Shown here piece by piece: positions 1 through 8,459 of a stretch of DNA of 64,000 nucleotides. Source of the DNA: Dyella_A sp051962475. Its GTDB lineage: Bacteria > Pseudomonadota > Gammaproteobacteria > Xanthomonadales > Rhodanobacteraceae. The notes under the pieces were generated by a model. The model was not told the origin of the DNA, did not search any database, and saw nothing but the letters and a program-made list of their open reading frames with translations. Every line of letters begins with the position of its first letter. Positions within the stretch are counted from its first letter, which is position 1. The position numbers and the translations under genes are program-made. The stretch is taken from contig NZ_JBQCCF010000068.1 of assembly GCF_051962475.1 (NCBI RefSeq), positions 33,277 to 97,276 on the forward strand. The letters run 5' to 3'.

Positions 1-1712
1 CCGAATGGATTGGCCAGAAAGCTCATCACCGGCGCGGGGCCCCAATAGGCGTCGCGATAGCCGCGAAACGCGTTGCTCCAGCGGCGGCCGTTGCGTGAAC
101 GGTCCAGCGCGCCGGTGAGATTTTCCACGCGCTTGTCCGGCGCGCCATCGCCCCACCAGTAGCGGGTGGTGGTGCCGGCACGCAGCGCGTATTCGAACTC
201 GGCCTCGCTAGGCAGCCGGTAGGCCTTGCCGGTGCGCTTGCTCAGCCAGTCGACGTAGGCCTTGGCATCGTTCCACGAGACATTGACCACCGGCAGGTTG
301 TCGTCCGCCGGGCGGCCGGCGTAGTCGTCCTCCCAGGTGGCGCGGCCATCGTCGCGCAGGGCGCCGCTGCGTTCGTCGTAGACGCTGGACCCGCCCATGG
401 TCACCGAATCGGGCCGGTAGCCGCTGGCGCGCACGAAGTCGCGGAACTGGCCCACGGTGACTTCGGTGCGGGCCATCGCCACGCCCATCGCGATGGTCAC
501 CGAGTGGCGGGGCAACTCGGTATCGCTATGGTCGACCTCGTCGTCGACGGCGCCCATCTGGAAGCTGCCGGTGGGAACCACCACCATCGCCGGTGCCTTT
601 CCGGGCAGGTCGACGAAGCTGTCGGTAAACACCTGGCCAGGACGATAGTTGGCGTAGAGGCGGGCGTTCACCAGCCGCTCGCGGAAATCGTCCAGGCCCG
701 GCAGATCCGGGCGCGTATCGCGCGCCTGTTGCGCGAGTTTCTCGGCCAGGGAAAGGTTGCCCGCATCGAGCGCCGAGCGCGCCTGCGCCAGCAGGCCGCC
801 GGCACGCTGGTCGCGCATGCCTTCGACGCGCTCGCTCACGTCGCGCATCGCCAGCGAATTGGCCTGGATCGACTGGGCCTCGGCCAATGCCTTGTCCGCC
901 CCGGCGAAATCGTTCTGGGCAACCGCGGCCAGCGCCCGGTCCAGCACGGCACGCTGCACCTGCAGCAGGCCTTGTTGCGCCACGGCGTTCTGTGGGTCCA
1001 GCGTGAGCACCTGGCGGTAGATCGCCAGCGCATTGCCACCGTCGGGTTGGTCCGCGCGGCCCTGATCCAGCAGCGTCGCCGCCTGGGCCAGCATCGGGCG
1101 CACCTTCACCAGGGTGTCCAGGCTGTTCTGCAGCGTCTTCACGTCGTCGTCGGAGCCAGGCAGCGTGCGCAGGGTGGCGAGCAGGTCCTTGGCCGAATCG
1201 GCGTCACCCACCGCGATGTCCTGGCCGATCGCGGCCACCAGCCGCGCCCGCGATTCGTACAGGCCCTCGAGGGCGCGGCGGCTGTCCGGCTTCAGTTTCA
1301 GCGCTTGCTGATAGAGCGAGGCGGCGCTGTCGTCGGCCCCGGCCACCTGACCGGCATGCAGGGCCTTGTCGGCGCGCACCAGCAGTGCAACCACCTCGGG
1401 CGGGTCCTCGCCCTTCTGCTGCGGCATGTCGGGGTTGCGGTGGGCGGTGCGTGCAGCGATCACCGCCGCCGGGGCCAGCGTCAGCGGCGGGCCCGCATCG
1501 ATTTCGCCCGGATCTACCAGCGTGGATGCGCTGGATGCCGAGCGCGCAGGCGTGGCCACGCCCAGCGCCATCGAACGGCGCGGTGCCACATCGTCCGGAT
1601 TGACGTGGAACACCCGCGGGAAGAAGTGATAGGTCAGCGCGAACGCCAGCACGAGCACGCCAAGGGCACCGCCAAGGGCGCGCTGTCGGGCGACGTTCGT
1701 GCTGCTGGGCAT
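1..1712 (-). CDS. TPR-containing formylglycine-generating-enzyme (SUMF1/PvdO) family protein, partial
   Basis: About 570 codons are visible. The ATG is at 1712 and the frame stays open through position 1, so the C-terminus lies outside the window. One membrane segment sits near residues 9-28 (ALGVLVLAFALTYHFF). Residues about 100-340 form an Ala/Leu/Gln-rich helical region with TPR-like repeats, including YQQALKLKPDS and YRQVLTLDPQN. From about residue 370 a FGE-sulfatase fold begins (VVVPTGSFQMG), with VVNVSWNDAKAYVDWLS and YRLPSEAEFEYALRAG, both hallmark motifs. The family covers sulfatase-activating FGE and many relatives without that activity. The catalytic cysteines of true FGE would lie in the missing part, so the activity cannot be judged. 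Topology suggests a short cytoplasmic tail with a periplasmic TPR/FGE region. It is divergent from rnd across 124 bp. The family call is firm and the role unknown. Confidence 0.85.
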   Translation of the reverse strand, partial: MPSSTNVARQRALGGALGVLVLAFALTYHFFPRVFHVNPDDVAPRRSMALGVATPARSASSASTLVDPGEIDAGPPLTLAPAAVIAARTAHRNPDMPQQKGEDPPEVVALLVRADKALHAGQVAGADDSAASLYQQALKLKPDSRRALEGLYESRARLVAAIGQDIAVGDADSAKDLLATLRTLPGSDDDVKTLQNSLDTLVKVRPMLAQAATLLDQGRADQPDGGNALAIYRQVLTLDPQNAVAQQGLLQVQRAVLDRALAAVAQNDFAGADKALAEAQSIQANSLAMRDVSERVEGMRDQRAGGLLAQARSALDAGNLSLAEKLAQQARDTRPDLPGLDDFRERLVNARLYANYRPGQVFTDSFVDLPGKAPAMVVVPTGSFQMGAVDDEVDHSDTELPRHSVTIAMGVAMARTEVTVGQFRDFVRASGYRPDSVTMGGSSVYDERSGALRDDGRATWEDDYAGRPADDNLPVVNVSWNDAKAYVDWLSKRTGKAYRLPSEAEFEYALRAGTTTRYWWGDGAPDKRVENLTGALDRSRNGRRWSNAFRGYRDAYWGPAPVMSFLANPF

Positions 1713-1836
1713 CTTGGGGCGTCCTCGTGGGGCCTGTTATCGTGCCACGCCCACCGCGGGCAATCGACCACCGGTCGCATCGTCTCGCCCGCACGCCGTG
1801 TCCACGGCGACGCCCGATTTCCGAAGGAACTGCCGC

Positions 1837-2955
1837 ATGTCCCTGCCCGCCCTGCCCAACGACGCCGAATGGATCGACCAGCGCGACGCACTCGATCGCT
1901 GGCTGGCCGCACTGCCGGCGGGCGCGATCGTGGGCATGGACACCGAGTTCATGCGCCGCAACACCTTCTACCCGCAACTCGCCCTGCTGCAGCTGGGCTG
2001 GCAGGGGCACTACGCGCTGATCGATCCGCTGGCCTTCGATCTCGCCGACGCGCTGCACCCCACATTGCATCGCGGCGGTGCGGTGACCGTGATGCACAGC
2101 GCCGGCGAAGACCTGGAAACTCTGGCGCCGTTGCTACCCGGCGGCCCCCGCACGCTGTTCGACACCCAGATCGCCGCGGCCTTCGTCGGCATGGGGTTGG
2201 GCGTGAGCTACCGCACCCTGGTGGCCGAACTGTGCGGTGTCGATCTGGACAAGGGCGAGACGCGCTCGGACTGGCTGCAGCGCCCCCTCACCGATTCCCA
2301 GCGCCTGTACGCCACGCTCGACGTGGTCTACATGGACTCCATCCACGACCAGCTCAGTGAGCGCCTGCAACAGCGCGACCGCAGCGCCTGGCATGCCGAA
2401 GATTGCGAGCGCCTCAAGTATCGTGCCGGTGCCCGCGAAGGCGAGGCGCAACCGCAGCGCGCCATGCGTGGCGCCGCCGAATGGACGCCCCGACAGCAGG
2501 CCATGCTGCGCCGGGTGCTGCTGTGGCGCGACCGCACCGCCCGCGCGCTCGACCGCCCGCGCCCGTGGCTGCTCGAAGACACCCTGGTGATGAGCCTGGC
2601 CCAGCACCCGTCCGGCACGCTGGCCGAGCTGGACCAGCGCAGCCGCGGCCAGCGTGCGCTGCGCTCGCCCCAGCGCGCGGAGTTGTTCGAACTGCTGCGC
2701 CAGCCGTTGGATGACAGCGAGATCGCCGCCACCGCGGCCATTCCCACCCATCCGCAGGGCGAAGCGAAGAAGGCGCTGGCGGCCATGAAGGATTGCGTGG
2801 ACGCACTCGCCACCGAGCTGGACCTGCCCAGCGGCCTGCTCTGCCCGCGCAAGGTGCTGGAGGAGTACGTGGTCACTGCCGAGTGGCCGGAGGTCCTCGA
2901 CGGCTGGCGCCACGGCGTGCTGCACGATCGCCTGCCCGGCCTGCTGCCCGGCTGA
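1837..2955 (+). CDS. rnd: Ribonuclease D
   Basis: A 372-aa 3'-5' exoribonuclease that trims tRNA precursors and other structured RNAs (E. coli RNase D is about 375 aa). The DEDD exonuclease motifs are visible: Exo I GMDTEFMRR near residue 27, Exo II around MHSAGEDLETL near residue 85, and Exo III in YATLDVVYMD near residue 155. A helical HRDC-like region follows from about residue 210. The start at 1837 is chosen because AAGGA lies 8 nt upstream. The open frame extends to 1699, but that extension is Arg/Pro-rich and not family-like. A tRNA-Ala gene lies 62 bp downstream, in keeping with a tRNA-processing role, although co-transcription is not shown. Confidence 0.95.
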   Translation: MSLPALPNDAEWIDQRDALDRWLAALPAGAIVGMDTEFMRRNTFYPQLALLQLGWQGHYALIDPLAFDLADALHPTLHRGGAVTVMHSAGEDLETLAPLLPGGPRTLFDTQIAAAFVGMGLGVSYRTLVAELCGVDLDKGETRSDWLQRPLTDSQRLYATLDVVYMDSIHDQLSERLQQRDRSAWHAEDCERLKYRAGAREGEAQPQRAMRGAAEWTPRQQAMLRRVLLWRDRTARALDRPRPWLLEDTLVMSLAQHPSGTLAELDQRSRGQRALRSPQRAELFELLRQPLDDSEIAATAAIPTHPQGEAKKALAAMKDCVDALATELDLPSGLLCPRKVLEEYVVTAEWPEVLDGWRHGVLHDRLPGLLPG

Positions 2956-3017
2956 GCCGGTGGCGCGGCGGGGTCTTGGCGAGCCCCGGATGCGCTGCTA
3001 CCATGCGCAGCTCATGT

Positions 3018-3093
<76 letters not shown>

Positions 3094-3100
3094 CAAATTC

Positions 3101-3134
3101 AGGGCCGGAACGACAACGTTCCGGCCCTTTTTTT
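3101..3134. terminator. Intrinsic terminator between tRNA-Ala and the leftward esterase gene
   Basis: A perfect 12-bp stem (3101-3112 with 3117-3128; AGGGCCGGAACG and its complement) with an ACAA loop is followed by a run of T to 3134. It ends the rightward tRNA-Ala transcript. The left flank (CCACAAATTC) has only a short A stretch, so termination of the leftward esterase transcript from the other side is possible but weaker. Confidence 0.9.
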
Positions 3135-3136
3135 CG

Positions 3137-4036
3137 TCACCACACCGAGCGCATGAATGTGTCGACCTCGGTGGTGTAGTCCGACGGCACGCCCAGGGTC
3201 TTGTTGATCTGGGCGTGCGAGAGATCTTCTTCGAGCACGCGGCCACGGCTGCCCAGCGCGTGCGCCTTGTCGACGAAGGCGTGCGCCTGCGGGCAGGAGT
3301 CGCGGCGGCGGCTGGAGCACACCGCGAGGAACGGCGCCGGTGCCGCGCGCAGCTGCTGGAACGGCGAGACGGCCAGCCAGTCGGCCGGGTCGGTGCCGAA
3401 GGCTTCGTCGTAGAGCGGAAAGTGGCGCCCGCGCATGGTCTGCACCACGTCCAGGCAGGCGCTGTCGAGCGATACCGTGCCACGCCAGGGACGTGCGCCC
3501 TGCTCGCCGGCCAGTTCCGGTCGCGCGGCCAGCAAGGCCACCAGATGCGCGCCAGCGGAGTGCCCCATCAGCACGAAGCGGGCGGGATTCCCGCCCCACT
3601 CGCGCGCGCGGCGCTGGGCCAGCGCGAGAGCGCGGGCCACGTCGCGCGCCTGCTCCAGCGGCGGCGTGTCGGGCAGCATGCGGTAGTTCACCGAGATCAC
3701 CACCGCCCCGCGCGGCACCCAGTAAGCAACCTTGTTCGCGACGACGCCCGGCATCGCCTTGTCGCCGCGGCGCCAGCCACCGCCGTGGACCAGCAGGATC
3801 ACCGGCGCATCGAGCGCCTGGGCCGGTGCGTAGACGTCGAAGCGTTGCCGCGGGTCGCTGCCGTAGGCCACATCGCGCACCACCCGCGTGCCGGCAGGAA
3901 GCGACGCTTCGACGCCGGCATCGGACTGCCGCTCACGCCAGCGCTCCGCCCACCCGCCGCGTGTCTGGGCCAGCGCGCCGCCGGCCATCAACAACAGGCA
4001 GGCACCAAGCCACCACCTCTTTCCGTTGCGATCCAT
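3137..4036 (-). CDS. Secreted alpha/beta-hydrolase (BD-FAE / esterase-lipase type)
   Basis: 299 aa with a signal peptide (Arg/Lys start, LGACLLLMAGGALA, cleavage near AQ), so probably periplasmic or secreted. The hydrolase features are the oxyanion-hole motif LLVHGGGWRRGDK near residue 85 and the nucleophile elbow MGHSAGAHLV near residue 150. A candidate catalytic His lies in DLSHAQINKTLG near the C-terminus. The substrate is unknown. The family includes carboxylesterases, arylformamidases and feruloyl-esterase-like proteins. Its ATG overlaps the stop of the upstream hydroxylase gene by one base (TGATG), so the two are translationally coupled. It is the last gene of a leftward four-gene set. 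An upstream open reading frame reaching to 4825 lies within the hydroxylase gene and is not the real N-terminus. Confidence 0.88.
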   Translation of the reverse strand: MDRNGKRWWLGACLLLMAGGALAQTRGGWAERWRERQSDAGVEASLPAGTRVVRDVAYGSDPRQRFDVYAPAQALDAPVILLVHGGGWRRGDKAMPGVVANKVAYWVPRGAVVISVNYRMLPDTPPLEQARDVARALALAQRRAREWGGNPARFVLMGHSAGAHLVALLAARPELAGEQGARPWRGTVSLDSACLDVVQTMRGRHFPLYDEAFGTDPADWLAVSPFQQLRAAPAPFLAVCSSRRRDSCPQAHAFVDKAHALGSRGRVLEEDLSHAQINKTLGVPSDYTTEVDTFMRSVW

Positions 4037-4848
4037 CACGGTCTCCCGAGGGCGATTTTCAGCGCAGCACCCACGCCGCGAGCGGCGCGCATGTCCATGA
4101 ACAGCTGCCGCCACGGCCGAAACACCAGGCGCAGCGGATGGAGCGTCTCCAGCGGATGCGCCAGCCCGTAGCGCAACGGCTCGTCCGCTCGTTCCGTGCG
4201 CAGCGTACCGAACAGGCGATCGAACACGATCAGCACGCCGCCATAGTTGCAGTCCAGATAGGCCGGATTGGAACCGTGGTGCACCCGGTGATGCGCCGGC
4301 GTGTTGAGCACCCACTCCAGGGGCCCCAGCCGGCCGACCGCCTCGGTGTGCAGGAAGAACTGGTAGTGCAGGTCGAACGCCAGCAGGACCGCCACCATGC
4401 GCGGATCGAAGCCGGCGAGCACCACGGGCAGGTAGAACAACCAGCCCAGCGAAAACAGGTTGGTCCAGCCCAGTCGCAGCGACGACAGCAGCGTGATCTG
4501 CTCGGGCGTGTGATGCACCAGATGGGTCGTCCACATCCAGCGCACCGTGTGGCTGCAGCGGTGGAACCAGTAGTAGGCGAACTCCACCAGCACGAAGCCG
4601 GCCAGCCAGGTGCGCCAATCGCGCCATGGCCAATGCACCGGCGCCAGTTGCGCGGCCAGCGCGAGCGCCGCGGCCACCACCGCCGCACCGATGCCACCGA
4701 CCACCACATGGCCTATCGCCACGCCGAGCGAGGCGGCGGCTTCGCGGGCGTCGTAGCCGCGCCGCGAGAACCGCCGCCAGGACCATTCGGCCAGTACCAG
4801 CAACACAGCAACCGCCAGGATCCACGGATGTCGCAATCCTCTGACCAT
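4036..4848 (-). CDS. Sterol desaturase / fatty acid hydroxylase family membrane enzyme
   Basis: A 270-aa integral membrane di-iron protein. Hydrophobic segments lie near residues 8-22, 36-70 and 82-95. Histidine clusters typical of the family are present: WFHRCSH near residue 97, THLVHHTP near residue 108 and PAHHRVHHG near residue 185. This matches the HX3H, HX2HH and HX2HH pattern of the ERG3/AlkB-type hydroxylase superfamily. The substrate is unknown; a fatty acyl or sterol-like lipid is likely. It starts 10 bp after the EF-hand gene and overlaps the esterase start by one base, so hydroxylation and ester hydrolysis may act on the same lipid class (inference). Confidence 0.88.
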   Translation of the reverse strand: MVRGLRHPWILAVAVLLVLAEWSWRRFSRRGYDAREAAASLGVAIGHVVVGGIGAAVVAAALALAAQLAPVHWPWRDWRTWLAGFVLVEFAYYWFHRCSHTVRWMWTTHLVHHTPEQITLLSSLRLGWTNLFSLGWLFYLPVVLAGFDPRMVAVLLAFDLHYQFFLHTEAVGRLGPLEWVLNTPAHHRVHHGSNPAYLDCNYGGVLIVFDRLFGTLRTERADEPLRYGLAHPLETLHPLRLVFRPWRQLFMDMRAARGVGAALKIALGRP

Positions 4849-4858
4849 GACTGCCGCC

Positions 4859-5272
4859 TCAGTGACTGACGCGGCCGAGCCGCTGCGTGTTCTGCATGGC
4901 ACGCTGCATCTCGTCCGGTTCGAGCACGTCGTCCTGGTTCGCATCCATGCGATCGAAGCCGCGTGTCGGCATGCCGTTGAACTCAGCGCGACTGACGCGA
5001 CCGTCGCTGTCCGCGTCGGCCAGCCGCTCCATCGCCTGGAACAGGCGACCGGCCGGCTCGGGAAGCGCCTCGGCGTCGGCGCTGTCGAGGTAGCCGTCAT
5101 GGTTGCGATCGAAGCGATCGAACTGCGCCGCACGCGCCGCAAGGTACTCCTCGCGGCTGACCACGCCGTCGTGATTGGCGTCGGCGCGCCGGCCCAGCGG
5201 CTGCAGATCGGCCTGGGCCAACGCCGGGCCGGCCAGCATCAGCGCGACGGCGCCGAAGAGGGATCGAAACAT
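4859..5272 (-). CDS. Secreted EF-hand calcium-binding protein
   Basis: 137 aa with a signal peptide (LFGAVALMLAGPALA|Q). Four EF-hand loops are readable: DANHDGVVSREE, DRNHDGYLDSAD, DADSDGRVSRAE and DANQDDVLEPDE. The fourth carries Asp in place of the usual Gly at loop position 6, so it may bind Ca2+ less well. It is a small periplasmic calmodulin-like protein of unknown partner, a type common in Xanthomonadales. A strong Shine-Dalgarno (GGAGGAG) precedes the ATG. It lies 30 bp downstream of the repeat-protein gene and 10 bp before the hydroxylase gene, which suggests one transcript. Confidence 0.9.
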   Translation of the reverse strand: MFRSLFGAVALMLAGPALAQADLQPLGRRADANHDGVVSREEYLAARAAQFDRFDRNHDGYLDSADAEALPEPAGRLFQAMERLADADSDGRVSRAEFNGMPTRGFDRMDANQDDVLEPDEMQRAMQNTQRLGRVSH

Positions 5273-5302
5273 CGGGAGAACTCCTCCGGTGGGGTGGACG
5301 CG

Positions 5303-5893
5303 TCAGCGGCAGCTGATCGCGTTGCCCTGCGCGTCGTGGCACGAGCCGGTGTGGGTCACGCCCTGGCCTTTGGTGTAAGTGGTCTGGCCCTGGTACGTGT
5401 TGCCGTTGGCGCCGGTAACCGCGGTGGCGCGCGAGCCGGAGGCACTGCCGTCAGCACCGCGGGCGTAGCTCCCGCTGCTGCTGTAGCTGCCACCGGCGGC
5501 GTTGTTGCCGCTGCGCTGGTAGCTGCCGTTCGCCGAACCGTCGGCGTTGCGCGTGACGCTGTTGCTGCCGTTGAAATTGCCGCCGCGGGCACCGGCGATG
5601 TGGGTGGCTCCCTGGTGCTGCGCGCTGCCGTCCGGATTGACCGAAGTATAGGCACCATGCACCCCCCGCCCGTTCGGCCCGGCGGCGTGGGTGCCGTGGG
5701 TGTGGGTGATCCCGCCCTGGGCGTTGCGAAACGTGGCGGCGCCGTGGCCGATCCGCTGGCCACCGCCGACGGCGCGGAAACCGCGGCCGACTCCGGCCTG
5801 AGCCGGCGAGGTGGCGGCCAAGGCGACGAGGCACAGCGCAGCCAGCGAGGCGGAGCGCAGCGTGGATGCAATCACAGTCGAAGCAATGGACAT
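5303..5893 (-). CDS. Secreted protein built of four ~30-residue Gly/Asn/Ser repeats
   Basis: 196 aa. I do not recognise a named family. The N-terminus is a signal peptide ending ATSPAQA|G. The mature part has about four units of 29-30 residues, beginning NAQGGITH, NPDGSAQH, NADGSANG and GADGSASG. Each can be split into about 15-residue halves, the second half resembling GANGNTYQGQTTYT. The C-terminus has a Cys pair (SCHDAQGNAISC) that could form a disulfide. Composition is Gly/Ser/Asn/Thr/His rich with few charges, as in beta-solenoid or surface-layer proteins. The ATG at 5893 is preceded by AGGAGA. The open frame continues upstream but without signal-like sequence. It heads the leftward cluster and is divergent from ompR. 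Confidence 0.75.
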   Translation of the reverse strand: MSIASTVIASTLRSASLAALCLVALAATSPAQAGVGRGFRAVGGGQRIGHGAATFRNAQGGITHTHGTHAAGPNGRGVHGAYTSVNPDGSAQHQGATHIAGARGGNFNGSNSVTRNADGSANGSYQRSGNNAAGGSYSSSGSYARGADGSASGSRATAVTGANGNTYQGQTTYTKGQGVTHTGSCHDAQGNAISCR

Positions 5894-6102
5894 GACGGAC
5901 TCTCCTGAGCGATTGGGGGGAAACGCCGCCCGGGGCATCGGACTGCGTGATGCCACTGTTCCGCGCCAGGCCCGGGCGAGGTGTGTCCGCTCGGGTCGCC
6001 CGTGTGAGGGAATGTTGCGCCGCCGCCCGGCAGAAACATCTGCTTGCAAATGCCCCGCCGGCCCGCTTGCCGCTGGCGCGCAGCGCACGCGATAGTCGCT
6101 GC

Positions 6103-6822
6103 ATGGAATCGCCCCACATCCTCGTCGTCGACGACGACCTGCGCCTGCGCGACCTGCTGGAGCGCTACCTGGTCCAGCAGGGCCTGCACGCGCGCGGCGT
6201 GGCCAACGCGGTGGGCATGCGCCGCGCACTCGCCGAACATCACGTCGACCTGATCGTGCTCGACCTGATGCTGCCCGACGCCGACGGCCTGCAGCTGTGC
6301 CGGGAGCTGCGCGCCGATGGCGTGCAGACACCGATCATCATGCTCACCGCCAAGGGCGACGACGTGGACCGCATCGTCGGCCTGGAGATCGGCGCCGACG
6401 ATTACCTGGGCAAGCCCTGCAACCCGCGCGAGCTGGTCGCGCGCATCCGTGCCGTGCTGCGGAGGCAGCCGCGGGCGGTGATCGGCGCGCCGCAGGCCGA
6501 GCAGGCCAGCGTGCGCTTCGGCCGCTTCACCTTCGCTCCAGCCACCCGCCAGTTGCTGGACGATGAGACCCCGGTGCGTCTGACCAGCGGCGAGTTCGCC
6601 GTGCTGGCCGCGCTGGTGGCGCACCCGTTCGAGACGCTCAGCCGCGAGCGGCTGATTGCGCTGGCGCGGGGTCGCGAGCACGACGCGTTCGACCGCAGCA
6701 TCGACGTGATGGTCTCGCGCCTGCGCCGCTGCATCGAGGACGATCCGCGCCAGCCACGCTGGCTGCAGACGGTATGGGGCGAGGGCTACGTGTTCGTGCC
6801 GCAGGGAGACCCGCCGGCATGA
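6103..6822 (+). CDS. ompR: OmpR-type response regulator
   Basis: 239 aa. The receiver domain carries the acidic pocket LVVDDDLRLRDLLERYL, phospho-acceptor Asp in LIVLDLMLPDADG near residue 54, switch Thr/Ser in MLTAKGDD and Lys in GADDYLGKPCNPREL. The stretch GLEIGADDY...NPRELVARIRAVLRR is close to E. coli OmpR. A C-terminal winged-helix DNA-binding domain follows (LTSGEFAVLAALV, DRSIDVMVSRLRRCIEDDP, VWGEGYVFVP). It overlaps the kinase gene by 4 bp (ATGA). The likely role is envelope or osmotic gene control with EnvZ; the targets are not evident here. The start at 6103 puts the receiver at the usual distance from the N-terminus. Confidence 0.9.
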   Translation: MESPHILVVDDDLRLRDLLERYLVQQGLHARGVANAVGMRRALAEHHVDLIVLDLMLPDADGLQLCRELRADGVQTPIIMLTAKGDDVDRIVGLEIGADDYLGKPCNPRELVARIRAVLRRQPRAVIGAPQAEQASVRFGRFTFAPATRQLLDDETPVRLTSGEFAVLAALVAHPFETLSRERLIALARGREHDAFDRSIDVMVSRLRRCIEDDPRQPRWLQTVWGEGYVFVPQGDPPA

Positions 6823-8120
6823 AGCGCGCGCCAACCACCTTCTCGTTGATCCTCGCGCTGCTGGTGGCCGCGCTGTTGCTGGCGCTGACGCTGGGCGGCG
6901 TGCTGTCCACCCGCGCCGGCCTGCGCGGGCTTGGTGACTCGTACGGCCGGCTGGTGGCCGCCACCGCCAGCTCGGTCGATGCGCTCGCTGGCCGCGACGA
7001 CGCGGCCTCGCGCGACATGCTCACGCGGCTGGGGCAGAGCCACGTCCGCCTCACCAGCGAATCCCCCCCGCCGTCGCGCCGGCCCGTACTGCCGATGGTC
7101 CGCCAGATCGGCGAAGTGGCCGGCCAGCTGCTCGGCGACCCTTCGCGGGTGGTGGTGGTGCAGCGGCCGGAAGCGCAGATCTGGGTGCGCAGCGTCCATC
7201 GTCCTGGCGAGTGGATCGTGATGCAGGCGGTGAGCTTCCGCCGCCAGGTGGTGCGGTCGATGCTGACGCTGATGCTGTTTGCCGGCCTGGTCGCGTTCGC
7301 CGTAGCCACACTCGCCGCGCGCCTGCTCACCCGCCCGCTGGAGCGGCTCGCCGCGCACGCGCCGGCGCTGGTCGGCGGCCAGCCGGTGCAGGATCAGCTG
7401 CGCGGCACCCCACGCGAGGTACGCGAGCTCGCCGATGCGCTGGGCGCCGCCGGCGAGTCGCTGCGCCAGGGCGCGCGCGAGCGGGAGCTGATGCTGGCGG
7501 GCATTTCGCATGACCTGCGCACGCCGCTGGCCCGCCTGCGCCTGGCGCTGGAGCTGGGCGATGCCGACGATCCGGCGCGCCGCGAGGCGATGGTCACCGA
7601 CCTGGAAGAACTCGATGGCGCACTCGCGCAGTGTCTGGCCTACGTGCGCGACGGCAGCGACGAGCCCTTACGCGAGATCGACCTCGTCACCCTGCTCGTG
7701 CAGCTGATGGCCCTGCGCCGCCAGCCGGACGACTGGCATTACGAAGGGCCGGACAGCGTGCGCCTGCGTAGCCGCCCTAGCCTGCTGCGCCGCGCCCTGG
7801 GCAACCTCATGGACAACGCCGAGCGCTACGGCGCGGCGCCCTTCCGGGTTGCCGTGCAGCTGCGCGACGGCGGCGTGCAGGTGAGCGTGGAGGACCGCGG
7901 CGCGGGCGTCCCCGACACCTTGCTGTCGCAACTTGGGCGTCCGTTCCTGCGCGGTAATCCGGCCCGCAGCGGCCCCGCGGGCAGCGGCCTGGGCCTGAGC
8001 ATCGTCAAGCGCGCGGCCGAACTGTGCGGCGGCCACCTGCAGTTGCAGAATCGCGTTGGCGGCGGTTTCGTCGCCACGCTGACGCTTCCCGCCACCGCGG
8101 CGCCCGCAGCCACCCGCTGA
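6819..8120 (+). CDS. envZ: EnvZ-type sensor histidine kinase
   Basis: 433 aa. Membrane segments lie near residues 8-28 and 145-168, flanking a roughly 115-residue periplasmic sensor region, followed by HAMP. The H-box is AGISHDLRTPLARLRL near residue 230, and the E. coli EnvZ H-box is nearly identical. The ATP-binding domain shows the N-box NLMDNAERYG, the G1 box DRGAGVP and the G2 box GSGLGLSIVKRAAEL. The ATG overlaps the ompR stop (ATGA), so the two are coupled. It should phosphorylate and dephosphorylate OmpR. Confidence 0.9.
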   Translation: MKRAPTTFSLILALLVAALLLALTLGGVLSTRAGLRGLGDSYGRLVAATASSVDALAGRDDAASRDMLTRLGQSHVRLTSESPPPSRRPVLPMVRQIGEVAGQLLGDPSRVVVVQRPEAQIWVRSVHRPGEWIVMQAVSFRRQVVRSMLTLMLFAGLVAFAVATLAARLLTRPLERLAAHAPALVGGQPVQDQLRGTPREVRELADALGAAGESLRQGARERELMLAGISHDLRTPLARLRLALELGDADDPARREAMVTDLEELDGALAQCLAYVRDGSDEPLREIDLVTLLVQLMALRRQPDDWHYEGPDSVRLRSRPSLLRRALGNLMDNAERYGAAPFRVAVQLRDGGVQVSVEDRGAGVPDTLLSQLGRPFLRGNPARSGPAGSGLGLSIVKRAAELCGGHLQLQNRVGGGFVATLTLPATAAPAATR

Positions 8121-8199
8121 ACTCACTGCCGCCGGTGGGCGGCGACCTGCCCGCTGGCTCGCTTGAGCCCCGTCAACAGCCACCACCAGCTCAACAGCA

Positions 8200-8225
8200 A
8201 ACAGGCCGGCATACGCCGGCCTGTT
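8200..8225 (-). terminator. Stem-loop downstream of tRNA-Arg
   Basis: An 11-bp stem (AACAGGCCGGC with GCCGGCCTGTT) around an ATAC loop. Read leftward it follows the tRNA-Arg 3' end by 11 bases and is followed by TTGCTGTTG, a weak U-rich tail. It probably terminates tRNA-Arg. Read rightward there is no T-run, so it is a poorer terminator for envZ. Confidence 0.6.
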
Positions 8226-8236
8226 GCACTGGAAAA

Positions 8237-8313
<77 letters not shown>

Positions 8314-8459
8314 AGCGGCGGAATTCTGGCATGGATGACGCTCCCGCGGCGACGCCTCCCCACTGGCGCGGGGGTCGGCCCGACCCGATGGGCCTGCTAG
8401 ACTTGCGGTTTTCACCGCGGCGCCACATCTCGTCGCGAAAGCCGTTCCAAGGAGTACGC

